From: Aliidongia dinghuensis
GTDB taxonomy: Bacteria; Pseudomonadota; Alphaproteobacteria; ATCC43930; CGMCC-115725
Length of the DNA: 64,000 nt
Assembly: GCF_014643535.1 (NCBI RefSeq)
Contig: NZ_BMJQ01000015.1
Location: 1 to 64,000 of the forward strand
Direction: 5' to 3'
The notes beneath the pieces were generated by a model that was given only the letters and a program-made list of their open reading frames with translations, was not told the origin of the DNA and did no database searches. Positions 56,201 to 64,000 of this stretch are shown piece by piece (position 1 is the stretch's first letter; every line of letters begins with the position of its first letter). Both the position numbers and the translations under genes were made by a program.

Positions 56201-59200
56201 CTGGTGACCAAGACCGGCGTCGTCTCCGTGGTCGGGAACACCGGCTCCACCACCAAGGGCACCTATAGCCCCGACGCGTCGAATTCCTCGGCGACCTGGA
56301 CGAGCCAGTCCGGCAATCCGAACACGCAGTTCGCGCCGGCCGGGACCCCGGTCGGCAATCCGTTCGGCACCGGCAATCCGCTGTCATCCGACGACATGAA
56401 CGTCACCGGTGTCGACGGCGGCGACTTGGCGCGCATCGTCTCGACCGTCGAGAACGACGGCCATGCCACGGCCTTCGACGTCACGGTGAACGGCACCCTG
56501 CCGAGCGGCTATACGGCCTCGAACGTAACGAATTTCGCCGTCTACGACTCCAGCGGCAATCAGCTTGCCTATAGCGGCAGCACCGCGAACTATTTCTCCT
56601 CGACCGGCATCACGCTCACGAACGGCGTGGCGGCCGGCCAATCCGTCTATGTCGTCTACGATCTGAGGGTGTCGACCAGCCAGGCCGTCGGCGAGACCCT
56701 GACGGCCGCTTCCTCGGTGGTGAACTGGGCCAACCACGCGGGCGGCGTCGCGGCCGGGGAGGGCTTCGTCACCTCCGGCACGCCGGTCGGCGAAATCGCG
56801 GCCGATCTTGCCGACAATGCGACCATCGGCATCCTCGCGCCGTCGATCGCCAAGACCGTCATCGCGGGCAACGATACTGCCTCCGGCGAGCCGGTGGCCC
56901 TGCCGACCGTAGTGCTGGGCGAGACCATCACCTACCAGCTGGTGCTGACCGTTCCCGAGGGCGCCGTCACCAACAATGGCGCCGACGTGACGTTCACGGA
57001 CGTGCTGCCGGCCGGCACGACCTTCGTCGGCACGCCGACCATCACCTACGACGGCAATATCGTGCTCACCGGCGGCCCGGCGTCGGGGGGTGCCATCACT
57101 GTCGACCAGAACGGCCAGACGCTGACGTTCCACCTGGGCACGGCGATCACCAATTCGCTGGCCGACGCCACCGACACGATTACCGTCACCTATCAGGTCA
57201 AGGTCAACACGACCAACACGCCGGCCAACGGGGCGACCTTCACCAACGCCGCCTCGCTGCAGTACGGCGGGACCGCGATCGCGGGCACGTCGGCGACCGT
57301 CACCGAGCTCAACCCGAACGTGACCGAGACGATCGGCGTCAAGGATCACGCGACCGGCGGTGCCGTCACGAACATCTACAGCGGCGAGGTGCTCGACTAC
57401 ACGGTGTCGCTGGCGAACGCGAGCGGTGCCGCGCCGGCCAACAATCTGACGTTCTACGTCGAAGTGCCGACGACCGCGGACCTGACCGGCCTGACCAGCC
57501 TCGTCGCGCAAAACGGCGGGACGATCACCGACAACGGCGCGGGCGGCAGCGGCGAGGTCCTGAAGATCACCCTCCCGGGTCTCGCGGCCGGTGCGACCGC
57601 CAATTTCACCTTCGAGGCAACGGTCCGGAACAACCTGGCCGCCGGCACGAGCATCGTCGTCGACACGCCGACCGGCACGGCGCTCTCGGGCGGGCCCGCC
57701 GCCAACGGCAGCTACAACTCGCTGCCGACGGCCGTCGACACGGGCCACAGCTACTCCTCCAGCGCCTCGAACACCGAGACCGTGGCGCAGCTCACGGCAA
57801 ACCTCGGCATCATCGGCGAAGCGAACAACACCAGCGGCGGCGGCACGGGGCTCTATGGCACTGCCGTCAGCAGCGTCAACGCGACCGTCGGCGACATCAT
57901 CCGCTATTCGGCGACCGTCCAGCTGCCCGAAGGACAGCAGAGCGATCTCCAAGTGACCGTGAACCTGCCGCCCGGCATGATTTTCCAGAACGACAGCTCG
58001 ATCACGGTCGAGTTCGTCAGCCCCAACGGCTCCATCACTACGGTCGATTTCGGCAGTGCCGCCAGCGTCACCGGTGGAACCAGCTTCAACCCGTTTACGG
58101 CGAAGGCGACGTTCAACCTTCCCGCCAGCCAGATCGTGGTCAACCCCGACGGCACCGTCACGTTCAACCTCGGCCAAATAAACGACAACGAAGGCTCCGC
58201 GCTGCCCGATTTCGCCATCGTTCAGTTCAACGCGATCGTGGCCAACCAGGCGTCGAACGTCGACCATACGACCCTGGCCGCGAACGCGGCCGTCGGCCCC
58301 GAGGCGTCGGAAGGTTCCCCGTCCGCCAACGCGACCGTCACGGCAGAAGAGCCGCACGTCACCTTGACCAAGGGCGTGACCTCGATCGTCACCAGCGGCG
58401 GCGTCACGACCGTCACCTATACCGAGACGCTCACCAACACCGGCGACGCTACGGCCTATAACGTCATCCTCGACGACCCGGACGCCGGCACCAACGTCGG
58501 CACGATCGCCAACCTGACCGCCACCGGCGCCCTCACCGTTACGAGCGGGAACGGCACCCACGACCTGCACGCCACCGGCAGCCTGGCGGCGGGTGGCACC
58601 GAGACCTTCACCTATACCGAGACGGTCACCACGCCGTCGAATGGCGTTGCCGACACGACCGCGACCGTGACCTACGCCAGCCTGTCGAATGCCACGACCG
58701 GCGGCGAGACCCTGGCGGGCAGCGCCACCGGCGCTTCGGGCTCCGCCACCGGTAGCCGCGACGGCACGACCACCCCGGCCTCGCTCAACAACTACAACGC
58801 GCAAGTGACCCTGGGGCTGGGCGTGGTCGAGGGCAACGTCTGGAACGACGTGGGCTCGCCGCTGAACACGGCGCACCAGGCGCTCGGTTCGACGGCGGAC
58901 AGCGAGCTCGCGGGGGTCACCGTATCGGGCGCCTGGACCGGCGGCAGCTCGTCGGTCACGACCGACGGCAGCGGCAATTTCTTCATCCTGCTGCCCGATA
59001 TGCCGGGCCTCAACCAGAAGGTCTCGACGCCGACCTCGATCGGCAGCGAGACACTGGTCTACGACACGACCAACAGTGCCACCTTCCATCATACGGAAAC
59101 GGGCCTTTCGGCCGCCAACTCGACGCTGAACGTCACGCCCAACGCGAGCACGCCGGTCACCGGCTATAATTTCGCCTATCGCCTGCCCGACACGGCACCG

Positions 59201-62200
59201 ACGCTCAGCACCTGGGGCAATACGTCGCCGACCGGGACGGTCGTCACCGACGTCATCGGCGGGCCGGCCGTCGTGCTGGGCACGGGCGGCGCGGGGGTGT
59301 CGGACAGCGAGATCGATGCGCTCGTCGGGGCCGGCGCCGGAAACTATAACGGCACGGTCCTGACCGTGAACCGCAATGGCGGGGCCAATGCCAACGACGT
59401 CTTCGGCGGCGCCGGCACCTCGGGCAGCGGGCTGTTCTTCACCGGAACGGCCGTCGATTATAACGGCACGCAGATCGGCACATTCACCCAATCCGGCGGG
59501 ACGCTGACGATCACGTTCAATTCCGTCTCCGGTGCCACCTCGACCGACGTTCGGAACGTCCTGAACAATCTGACCTATGCCAACACCGGCTCGGCCAATC
59601 AGCTCACCAGCGGCATCCTGCTCAATGCCACGCTGTCGGACCATAATACCGAGACGGGCACTGTCGCCGGCAACGCATTCCAGGGCACGGGTGGGGTCAA
59701 GACCAGCACCGCCGTCCAGGTGCTGGTCGATCTGGCACCGACGCCCGCCACGGCGGGTTTCATCGAACCGAACAATACGGCGGCCTCCGGTGCGGCCGTC
59801 ACGCTCGCGCCGAACGTGGTCCTGACCGATGCGGCCAACCTGTCCCAGGCCGTGCTCACGATCACCACCAACCATCAGGCCGGCGAGGACGTACTCACCT
59901 TCACGCCGAACGCCGGTACGTTCGGCGATATCCAGGGCACTTTCGTCAGCGCGACGGGCATCCTGACGCTCACCTCGGCGGGCGGCGCCACGGTGGCCCA
60001 ATGGCAGGCGGCGCTGCGGTCGGTGCAATATTACGACGGCACCGACATGCCCCACACCGGCACGCGCACGATCACCATCCAGACGACCGACCGCACCGGC
60101 GGCGGCACGATCTCGGCCACTCTTGCCACGGTGACCGTGACGCCGACGAACGACTCGCCGGTGCTGACGCTGGTTTCGCACGACAGCTTCCCGACGGCGA
60201 CCGAGACGGCGACGGCCACGCCGCCGTCGTCCGGCACGGTCGGCACGCTGGTCTCGTCGCTGATCGCCGGCAGCAACATTACCGATACCGATGCGAACGG
60301 TCAGTATCCGGGCGACGGCACCGCAAGCCTGCCCACCGGCATCGCCATCACCCAGGCCGACACGAGTGCCGGGACCTGGTGGTATTCGACCGACAACGGC
60401 GCCCATTGGACCGAGTTCGCCGGGACGGGCACGACCGGGACGGCGCTCAACGGCAGCAATGCCCTGCATCTGAACTCGACCGCGATGGTCTATTTCGCGC
60501 CGGCCGCCGGCGCGAACGGCGCGGTCGATACGGCGTTGACGTTCCGGGCCTGGGATCAGTTCGACACGACGCTCAATGCGGGCGTGGTCAATGGCGCCGT
60601 GACCAACCTGCCGACCGACGGCATTTCGGGCGCGCTCGGCACCGGCATCAACACGCAAGCCTCGGCCTATTCGGCCAACCAGCAGGTCCTGTCGCTCGCG
60701 ATCACCGGCAGCCAGACGGTCACCTATACCGAGCCGAACGGCCCCAACCTGCCCGGCTCGGCGATCGCGGCCGATGCCGGCCTGGTGCTGACCACGACCG
60801 ACGCGATCAATTCCGCGACGGTCGCGCTGTCCGGCGGCCATCCCGAGGATACGCTGACCTTCACGAACGACGGCCTGACCATGGGCAACATCACCGGCAG
60901 CTACGCCAATGGCGTCCTGACGCTGAGTTCCATCGGCCATAGTGCGACGGCGGCGCAGTTCCAGGCGGCGATCGACGCGGTCAAGTTCTACGACACGAGC
61001 GATACGCCGATCACCGGCAACCGGACCGTGACGGTCGCCGTGGTCGATGGCACGCAAGGGCCCCGGACGATCGCCTCGACCACCGCGGCCGTCATCGCCG
61101 GAAACGACTCGCCGATCCTGAACGGTCACGCCGTGACGCTCACGCCGGGCACGGAAAATCAGCTGTCGGCCCCGACCAGCGGCACGGTGGGGACCCAGAT
61201 CTCGGCGCTGATCGGCGGCGGCAACCTGACCGATACGGACGGCGCCAACAGCAGCCACGGCCAGCCGCTGGGCGCGCTCGGCATCGCCGTCACGGCGGCC
61301 GACACGAGCGAAGGCAATTGGTGGTTCTCGCTCGACGGCGGCCACACCTGGACCGAATTCGCCGGGACGGGCACGACCGGAACCGCGCTGAACGGCCTCA
61401 ATGCGCTGCATCTGGCGTCCAACGTGGTCGGCGGCGTCGATCAGACCCAGATCTATTTCCAGCCGACCGTGACCAACGCGAATGGCGTCATCGCCAATGC
61501 GCTGACCTTCCGTGGCTGGGATCAGTTCGACACCATCGCCGACCCTACCGTGGTCAGCGGGGCGGTCACGACCCTGCCGACCGACTCGGCGTTCGGTACC
61601 GGAACGAACACCCAGGCCTCGGCCTATTCTTCGGCGACCCAGACGCTGCCGATCGTCATCACCGCGACCGGCGGGGCGACCTATACCGAGGTCAACGGAC
61701 CGGATACCGGCACCGCCGCCGTCATCGTCGATCCTACGGCCGTCCTGACCGCGACGACCGATACCTTTACGTCGGCGACGGTCTCGATCACCAATTTCCA
61801 GCCTGAGGATCATCTGGTCTTCACGAATAACGGCTCGACGATGGGCAACGTCACGGGCAGCTACAACTCCTCGACCGGCACCTTGACGCTGACGTCTGCC
61901 GGCGGGGTCAGCGCGGCGCAGATGCAGGCGGCACTGGACGCCGTCACCTATTACGACTCGAGCGATACGCCGGTCACGACCACCCGCAACGTCACCATCT
62001 CCGCCCACGACAGCACCGCCGGCTCGGACGTCGCCGTGGCGACGACGACTGTGACAGTCGTCGCGACAAACGACTCGCCGATACTGACGCCGGTTCCGCA
62101 CGACAGCATCGCGACCGGAACGGAGAACAGCGGGACCGCCCCGGTGAACGGAACGACCGTCGGCACGCTGGTCTCGTCGCTGATCGGCGGCCATGTGACC

Positions 62201-64000
62201 GATCCGGACGGTGCCAACGCCCATGACGGCGCCACGCCGGGCTTGCTCGGCATCGCCATCACCCAGGCCGACACGACGGCCGGGACCTGGTGGTATTCGA
62301 CCGACAATGGCGCCCATTGGACCGAATTCGCCGGGACGGGCACGACCGGGACGGCGCTCAACGGCGCCAATGCCCTGCATCTGGTGGCCGATGCCAACAC
62401 CATGATCTATTTCGCGCCGGCCGCCGGCGCGAACGGCGCGGTCGACACCGCCCTGACCTATCGCGCCTGGGATCAGTATTTCAACCCGACAACCGGCTCC
62501 GTGTCGGCTAACGGCTTGGTCTCGACCTTGCCGACCGATAGTTCGTTCGGTACCGGGACCAACACCAACGCCTCGGCCTATTCGGCCAGCCAGCAGGTCC
62601 TGTCGCTCGCGATCACCGGCAGCCAGACGGTCGCCTATATCGAGCCGAACGGCCCCAACCTGCCCAGCTCGGCGATCGCGGCCGATGCCGGCCTGGTGCT
62701 GACGACCAGCGACGCGATCACGTCCGCGACGGTCACGCTGTCCGGCGGCCATGCCGAGGATACGCTGGTCTTCACGAACGACGGCCTGACCATGGGCAAC
62801 ATCACCGGCAGCTACGCCAACGGCGTCCTGACCCTGAGTTCGGCCGGCAATACCGCCACGGCGGCGCAGTTCCAGGCGGCGATCGACGCAGTCGGGTTCT
62901 ACGACAAGAGCGATACGCCGATCACCGGCAACCGGACCGTGACGGTCGCCGTCGTCGACGGCACGCAAGGCGCCCGGACGATCGCGTCCACCACGGTGAC
63001 CGTGACGCCGACGAACGACTCGCCGGTGCTGACGCCGGTTTCGCACGACAGCTTCCCGACGGCGACTGAGACGGCGACGGCCACGCCGCCGTCGTCCGGC
63101 ACGGTCGGCACGCTGGTCTCGTCGCTGATCGCCGGCAGCAACATTACCGATACCGATGCGAACGGTCAGTATCCGGGCGACAGCACCGCAAGCCTGCCCA
63201 CCGGCATCGCCATCACCCAGGCCGACACGAGTGCCGGGACCTGGTGGTATTCGACCGACAATGGCGCCCATTGGACCGAGTTCGCCGGGACGGGCACGAC
63301 CGGGACCGCGCTCAACGGCAGCAATGCCCTGCATCTGAACGCGACCGCGATGGTCTATTTCGCGCCGGCCGCCGGCGCGAACGGCGCGGTCGATACCGCG
63401 TTGACGTTCCGGGCCTGGGATCAGTTCGACACGACGCTCAATGCGGGCGTGGTCAACGGCGCGGTGACCAACCTGCCGACCGACGGCATTTCGGGCGCGC
63501 TCGGCACCGGCATCAATACGCAAGCCTCGGCCTATTCGGCCAACCAGCAGGTCCTGTCGCTCGCGATCACCGGCAACCAGACGGTCACCTATACCGAGCC
63601 GAACGGCCCCAACCTGCCCGGCTCGGCGATCGCGGCCGATGCCGGCCTGGTGCTGACCACGACCGACGCGATCACGTCCGCAACGGTCACGCTGTCTGGC
63701 GGCCATGCCGAGGATACGCTGGTCTTCGCGAACGACGGCCTGACCATGGGCAACATCACCGGCAGCTACGCCAATGGCGTCCTGACGCTGAGTTCCATCG
63801 GCCATAGTGCGACGGCGGCGCAGTTCCAGGCGGCGATCGACGCGGTCAAGTTCTACGACACGAGCGATACGCCGATCACCGGCAACCGGACCGTGACGGT
63901 CGCCGTGGTCGACGGCACGCAAGGCCCCCGGACGATCGCCTCGACCACCGTGGCCGTCCATGCCGCGAACGACTCGCCGGTGCTGACGCCCAATCCGTCG
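53243..64000 (+). CDS. Giant DUF4347 surface protein with DUF11-like and cadherin/VCBS-like repeats; 3' end beyond window
   Basis: The frame is open from ATG 53243 to the right edge (3586 codons). After MKLVLEARHLFDGS comes a His-rich stretch (about 17-45, DHDHSHPADHTHSTES) and a DUF4347 domain (about 70-225, with EILFVDPRVANWQ, IQFLTYGQPGQLELG, IEFWGCNVAQG). Many DUF11-like/isopeptide Ig-type domains follow (LTNTGDATAYNV, TFTNAASLQYGG). Residues about 1980-2300 differ in pattern. From 60149 four tandem units of about 318 aa run to the window end, each starting NDSP(V/I)L and containing TDTD/TDPD, a WW(Y/F)S strand and TLVSSLI-like or related strands. Proteins of this plan are type I-secreted, calcium-binding adhesins, and DUF4347 is usually N-terminal in them. 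The secretion signal and transporter genes are outside the window. Confidence 0.9.
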   Translation, partial: MKLVLEARHLFDGSVHAVAKHAADTADHDHSHPADHTHSTESHSDPAPIAPAAVSYADVPALAPNPTANEILFVDPRVANWQSLASSVKSNVQVVVIDPTKDGIDQVTAALQGRSALTSIQFLTYGQPGQLELGSGTVTTASLSSHAAEVASWGDHLAPGADIEFWGCNVAQGSVGQGFVDTVHTLTGATVGASTDATGAAALGGNWVLEDTTGPLHRAVFSDAAMAAYSNVLDSAVPTVTITAGTGTTTSGTTGDVLLGDTFTETVSFTNTNAGTKAGFGPIIELFVPTVTATDPETATLSSATYLGQVVTEHALTLTTDPANHGTQIGAYDPFVLDTSGKATWIAAPSGFKAGDTMFDLVLPFGSFTVGQPTADITLNFTLDPTSALTSHTTGTKTGSTLNIAATGVFEFGNDALNNPSTDPSIVGATVSSSTTVSLVNIQGTTDLHESETATGPNNPFNYVVTITPAPVVAASDPINTGTLTFRLPGDVDYSGGTVLVLDHNGNPIAGDHGTFTGTLGTPGGTITVSLGSLTQVATIKIPVYVPEKDSSGATILTAGNGYQRTIQTSPNFHFAGSWEPPASNYARADGTEAVTEDGATPVTFTAKALAIQVVDSNGGSAAGNGTLVLPPNAGSDVTETINFQVSDYVSLSNLVIKDVLGDGFALDPSFTPTLTVNNPTSANGTFTGDFGAATGQTTDTISSQTVALAGTGANWNYLRTDTSGNGTTAINFMIGALMAESLAGHLSAATSGTITFKVKTLDQYTETNSGGSLREKDFATNTIDSTGTSAAVTATSDSGTTTDGSSLTDVVPNNALALSIVDVNGVSSNGSGGIKAGDTVTYELTYTLTAGEDFGNLNLGAYLPLPVFQTTDPTGDGTNALFTTGDGLTAGTYKLTTSIGGVSIQGVSTNGTANDVFFNLGSNNDPSNTTGQTIKIDFAVTAENKPFADGLFLTTQGNSQNFDAHAATTAITANAIQQLQLLQPELVTKTGVVSVVGNTGSTTKGTYSPDASNSSATWTSQSGNPNTQFAPAGTPVGNPFGTGNPLSSDDMNVTGVDGGDLARIVSTVENDGHATAFDVTVNGTLPSGYTASNVTNFAVYDSSGNQLAYSGSTANYFSSTGITLTNGVAAGQSVYVVYDLRVSTSQAVGETLTAASSVVNWANHAGGVAAGEGFVTSGTPVGEIAADLADNATIGILAPSIAKTVIAGNDTASGEPVALPTVVLGETITYQLVLTVPEGAVTNNGADVTFTDVLPAGTTFVGTPTITYDGNIVLTGGPASGGAITVDQNGQTLTFHLGTAITNSLADATDTITVTYQVKVNTTNTPANGATFTNAASLQYGGTAIAGTSATVTELNPNVTETIGVKDHATGGAVTNIYSGEVLDYTVSLANASGAAPANNLTFYVEVPTTADLTGLTSLVAQNGGTITDNGAGGSGEVLKITLPGLAAGATANFTFEATVRNNLAAGTSIVVDTPTGTALSGGPAANGSYNSLPTAVDTGHSYSSSASNTETVAQLTANLGIIGEANNTSGGGTGLYGTAVSSVNATVGDIIRYSATVQLPEGQQSDLQVTVNLPPGMIFQNDSSITVEFVSPNGSITTVDFGSAASVTGGTSFNPFTAKATFNLPASQIVVNPDGTVTFNLGQINDNEGSALPDFAIVQFNAIVANQASNVDHTTLAANAAVGPEASEGSPSANATVTAEEPHVTLTKGVTSIVTSGGVTTVTYTETLTNTGDATAYNVILDDPDAGTNVGTIANLTATGALTVTSGNGTHDLHATGSLAAGGTETFTYTETVTTPSNGVADTTATVTYASLSNATTGGETLAGSATGASGSATGSRDGTTTPASLNNYNAQVTLGLGVVEGNVWNDVGSPLNTAHQALGSTADSELAGVTVSGAWTGGSSSVTTDGSGNFFILLPDMPGLNQKVSTPTSIGSETLVYDTTNSATFHHTETGLSAANSTLNVTPNASTPVTGYNFAYRLPDTAPTLSTWGNTSPTGTVVTDVIGGPAVVLGTGGAGVSDSEIDALVGAGAGNYNGTVLTVNRNGGANANDVFGGAGTSGSGLFFTGTAVDYNGTQIGTFTQSGGTLTITFNSVSGATSTDVRNVLNNLTYANTGSANQLTSGILLNATLSDHNTETGTVAGNAFQGTGGVKTSTAVQVLVDLAPTPATAGFIEPNNTAASGAAVTLAPNVVLTDAANLSQAVLTITTNHQAGEDVLTFTPNAGTFGDIQGTFVSATGILTLTSAGGATVAQWQAALRSVQYYDGTDMPHTGTRTITIQTTDRTGGGTISATLATVTVTPTNDSPVLTLVSHDSFPTATETATATPPSSGTVGTLVSSLIAGSNITDTDANGQYPGDGTASLPTGIAITQADTSAGTWWYSTDNGAHWTEFAGTGTTGTALNGSNALHLNSTAMVYFAPAAGANGAVDTALTFRAWDQFDTTLNAGVVNGAVTNLPTDGISGALGTGINTQASAYSANQQVLSLAITGSQTVTYTEPNGPNLPGSAIAADAGLVLTTTDAINSATVALSGGHPEDTLTFTNDGLTMGNITGSYANGVLTLSSIGHSATAAQFQAAIDAVKFYDTSDTPITGNRTVTVAVVDGTQGPRTIASTTAAVIAGNDSPILNGHAVTLTPGTENQLSAPTSGTVGTQISALIGGGNLTDTDGANSSHGQPLGALGIAVTAADTSEGNWWFSLDGGHTWTEFAGTGTTGTALNGLNALHLASNVVGGVDQTQIYFQPTVTNANGVIANALTFRGWDQFDTIADPTVVSGAVTTLPTDSAFGTGTNTQASAYSSATQTLPIVITATGGATYTEVNGPDTGTAAVIVDPTAVLTATTDTFTSATVSITNFQPEDHLVFTNNGSTMGNVTGSYNSSTGTLTLTSAGGVSAAQMQAALDAVTYYDSSDTPVTTTRNVTISAHDSTAGSDVAVATTTVTVVATNDSPILTPVPHDSIATGTENSGTAPVNGTTVGTLVSSLIGGHVTDPDGANAHDGATPGLLGIAITQADTTAGTWWYSTDNGAHWTEFAGTGTTGTALNGANALHLVADANTMIYFAPAAGANGAVDTALTYRAWDQYFNPTTGSVSANGLVSTLPTDSSFGTGTNTNASAYSASQQVLSLAITGSQTVAYIEPNGPNLPSSAIAADAGLVLTTSDAITSATVTLSGGHAEDTLVFTNDGLTMGNITGSYANGVLTLSSAGNTATAAQFQAAIDAVGFYDKSDTPITGNRTVTVAVVDGTQGARTIASTTVTVTPTNDSPVLTPVSHDSFPTATETATATPPSSGTVGTLVSSLIAGSNITDTDANGQYPGDSTASLPTGIAITQADTSAGTWWYSTDNGAHWTEFAGTGTTGTALNGSNALHLNATAMVYFAPAAGANGAVDTALTFRAWDQFDTTLNAGVVNGAVTNLPTDGISGALGTGINTQASAYSANQQVLSLAITGNQTVTYTEPNGPNLPGSAIAADAGLVLTTTDAITSATVTLSGGHAEDTLVFANDGLTMGNITGSYANGVLTLSSIGHSATAAQFQAAIDAVKFYDTSDTPITGNRTVTVAVVDGTQGPRTIASTTVAVHAANDSPVLTPNPS
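60149..63967 (+). repeat. Four tandem approximately 950-bp coding repeats
   Basis: Units begin at AACGACTCGCC in frame at 60149, 61103, 62069 and 63014, and a fifth begins at 63968. Lengths are 954, 966, 945 and 954 bp. Units 1 and 4 are nearly identical, with about a dozen amino-acid differences by eye, at a fixed offset of 2865 bp. Unit 3 shares its second half with them. Unit 2 is the most divergent. Confidence 0.9.

Noticed and set aside
56384..63961. A 2525-codon open frame on the minus strand
   Set aside because: It is antisense to the giant DUF4347 gene. The translation is Arg/Gly/Asp/His-rich with no domain, as expected when the reverse phase of a G/C-biased, repetitive gene lacks stops.

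Overview
The window is high-GC DNA with strong G/C third-position bias. Its gene families (ECF sigma/FecR, DUF1127, MocR-type regulators, many LysR regulators, a dipeptide-type ABC importer, DUF4347 and DUF3739-like giant surface proteins) and its alphaproteobacterial-type palindromes suggest a free-living soil or plant-associated alphaproteobacterium, perhaps Rhodospirillales or Hyphomicrobiales. No rRNA, tRNA or CRISPR array was seen. Both edges cut through giant surface-protein genes.

Layout. 1-7418 (minus): a cell-surface signalling operon (STN-domain protein, ECF sigma factor, FecR) followed by the 5' part of a filamentous-haemagglutinin-type exoprotein. 8036-13675: a DUF1127 protein, a 1252-aa protein built like soluble adenylyl cyclase (two cyclase domains, P-loop ATPase, TPR) and a lytic transglycosylase. 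13884-15619: two gene remnants (MFS transporter, molybdopterin dehydrogenase) around a DUF2867 gene. 15666-21161: a MocR/PdxR-type regulator divergent from a seven-gene redox/stress cluster (nitroreductase, AhpD-like, DUF4142, cupredoxin, YfcG-like GST, cupin, DUF417). 21273-22470: a small ORF, a broken LysR gene and an internally deleted insertion sequence. 22479-28014: an MFS transporter, then hydrolase, two SDRs and DUF427, divergent from a LysR gene. 28233-31022: a winged-helix/P-loop STAND-type regulator. 31934-35067: old yellow enzyme, MDR oxidoreductase, LysR.

35385-47916 looks like one catabolic locus. LysR, an M81 (MlrC-like) peptidase and a D-threonine-aldolase/DSD1-type PLP enzyme run rightward. 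They converge on a leftward set: ornithine-cyclodeaminase-family enzyme, a complete DppABCDF-type importer, class II aldolase and aldehyde dehydrogenase. The likely job is import and breakdown of a peptide or amino-acid-like substrate, possibly containing D- or beta-hydroxy amino acids. 48232-50895 is a secreted protein of two tandem beta-helix modules, and 51768-52787 a GlxA/AraC regulator. 53243 to the right edge is a giant DUF4347 protein ending, within the window, in four approximately 318-aa repeats, two of which are nearly identical although not adjacent.

The strongest leads are the TPS exoprotein behind a receptor-less STN/sigma/FecR system, the sAC-like signalling ATPase, the catabolic locus and the repeat mosaic in the giant adhesin.
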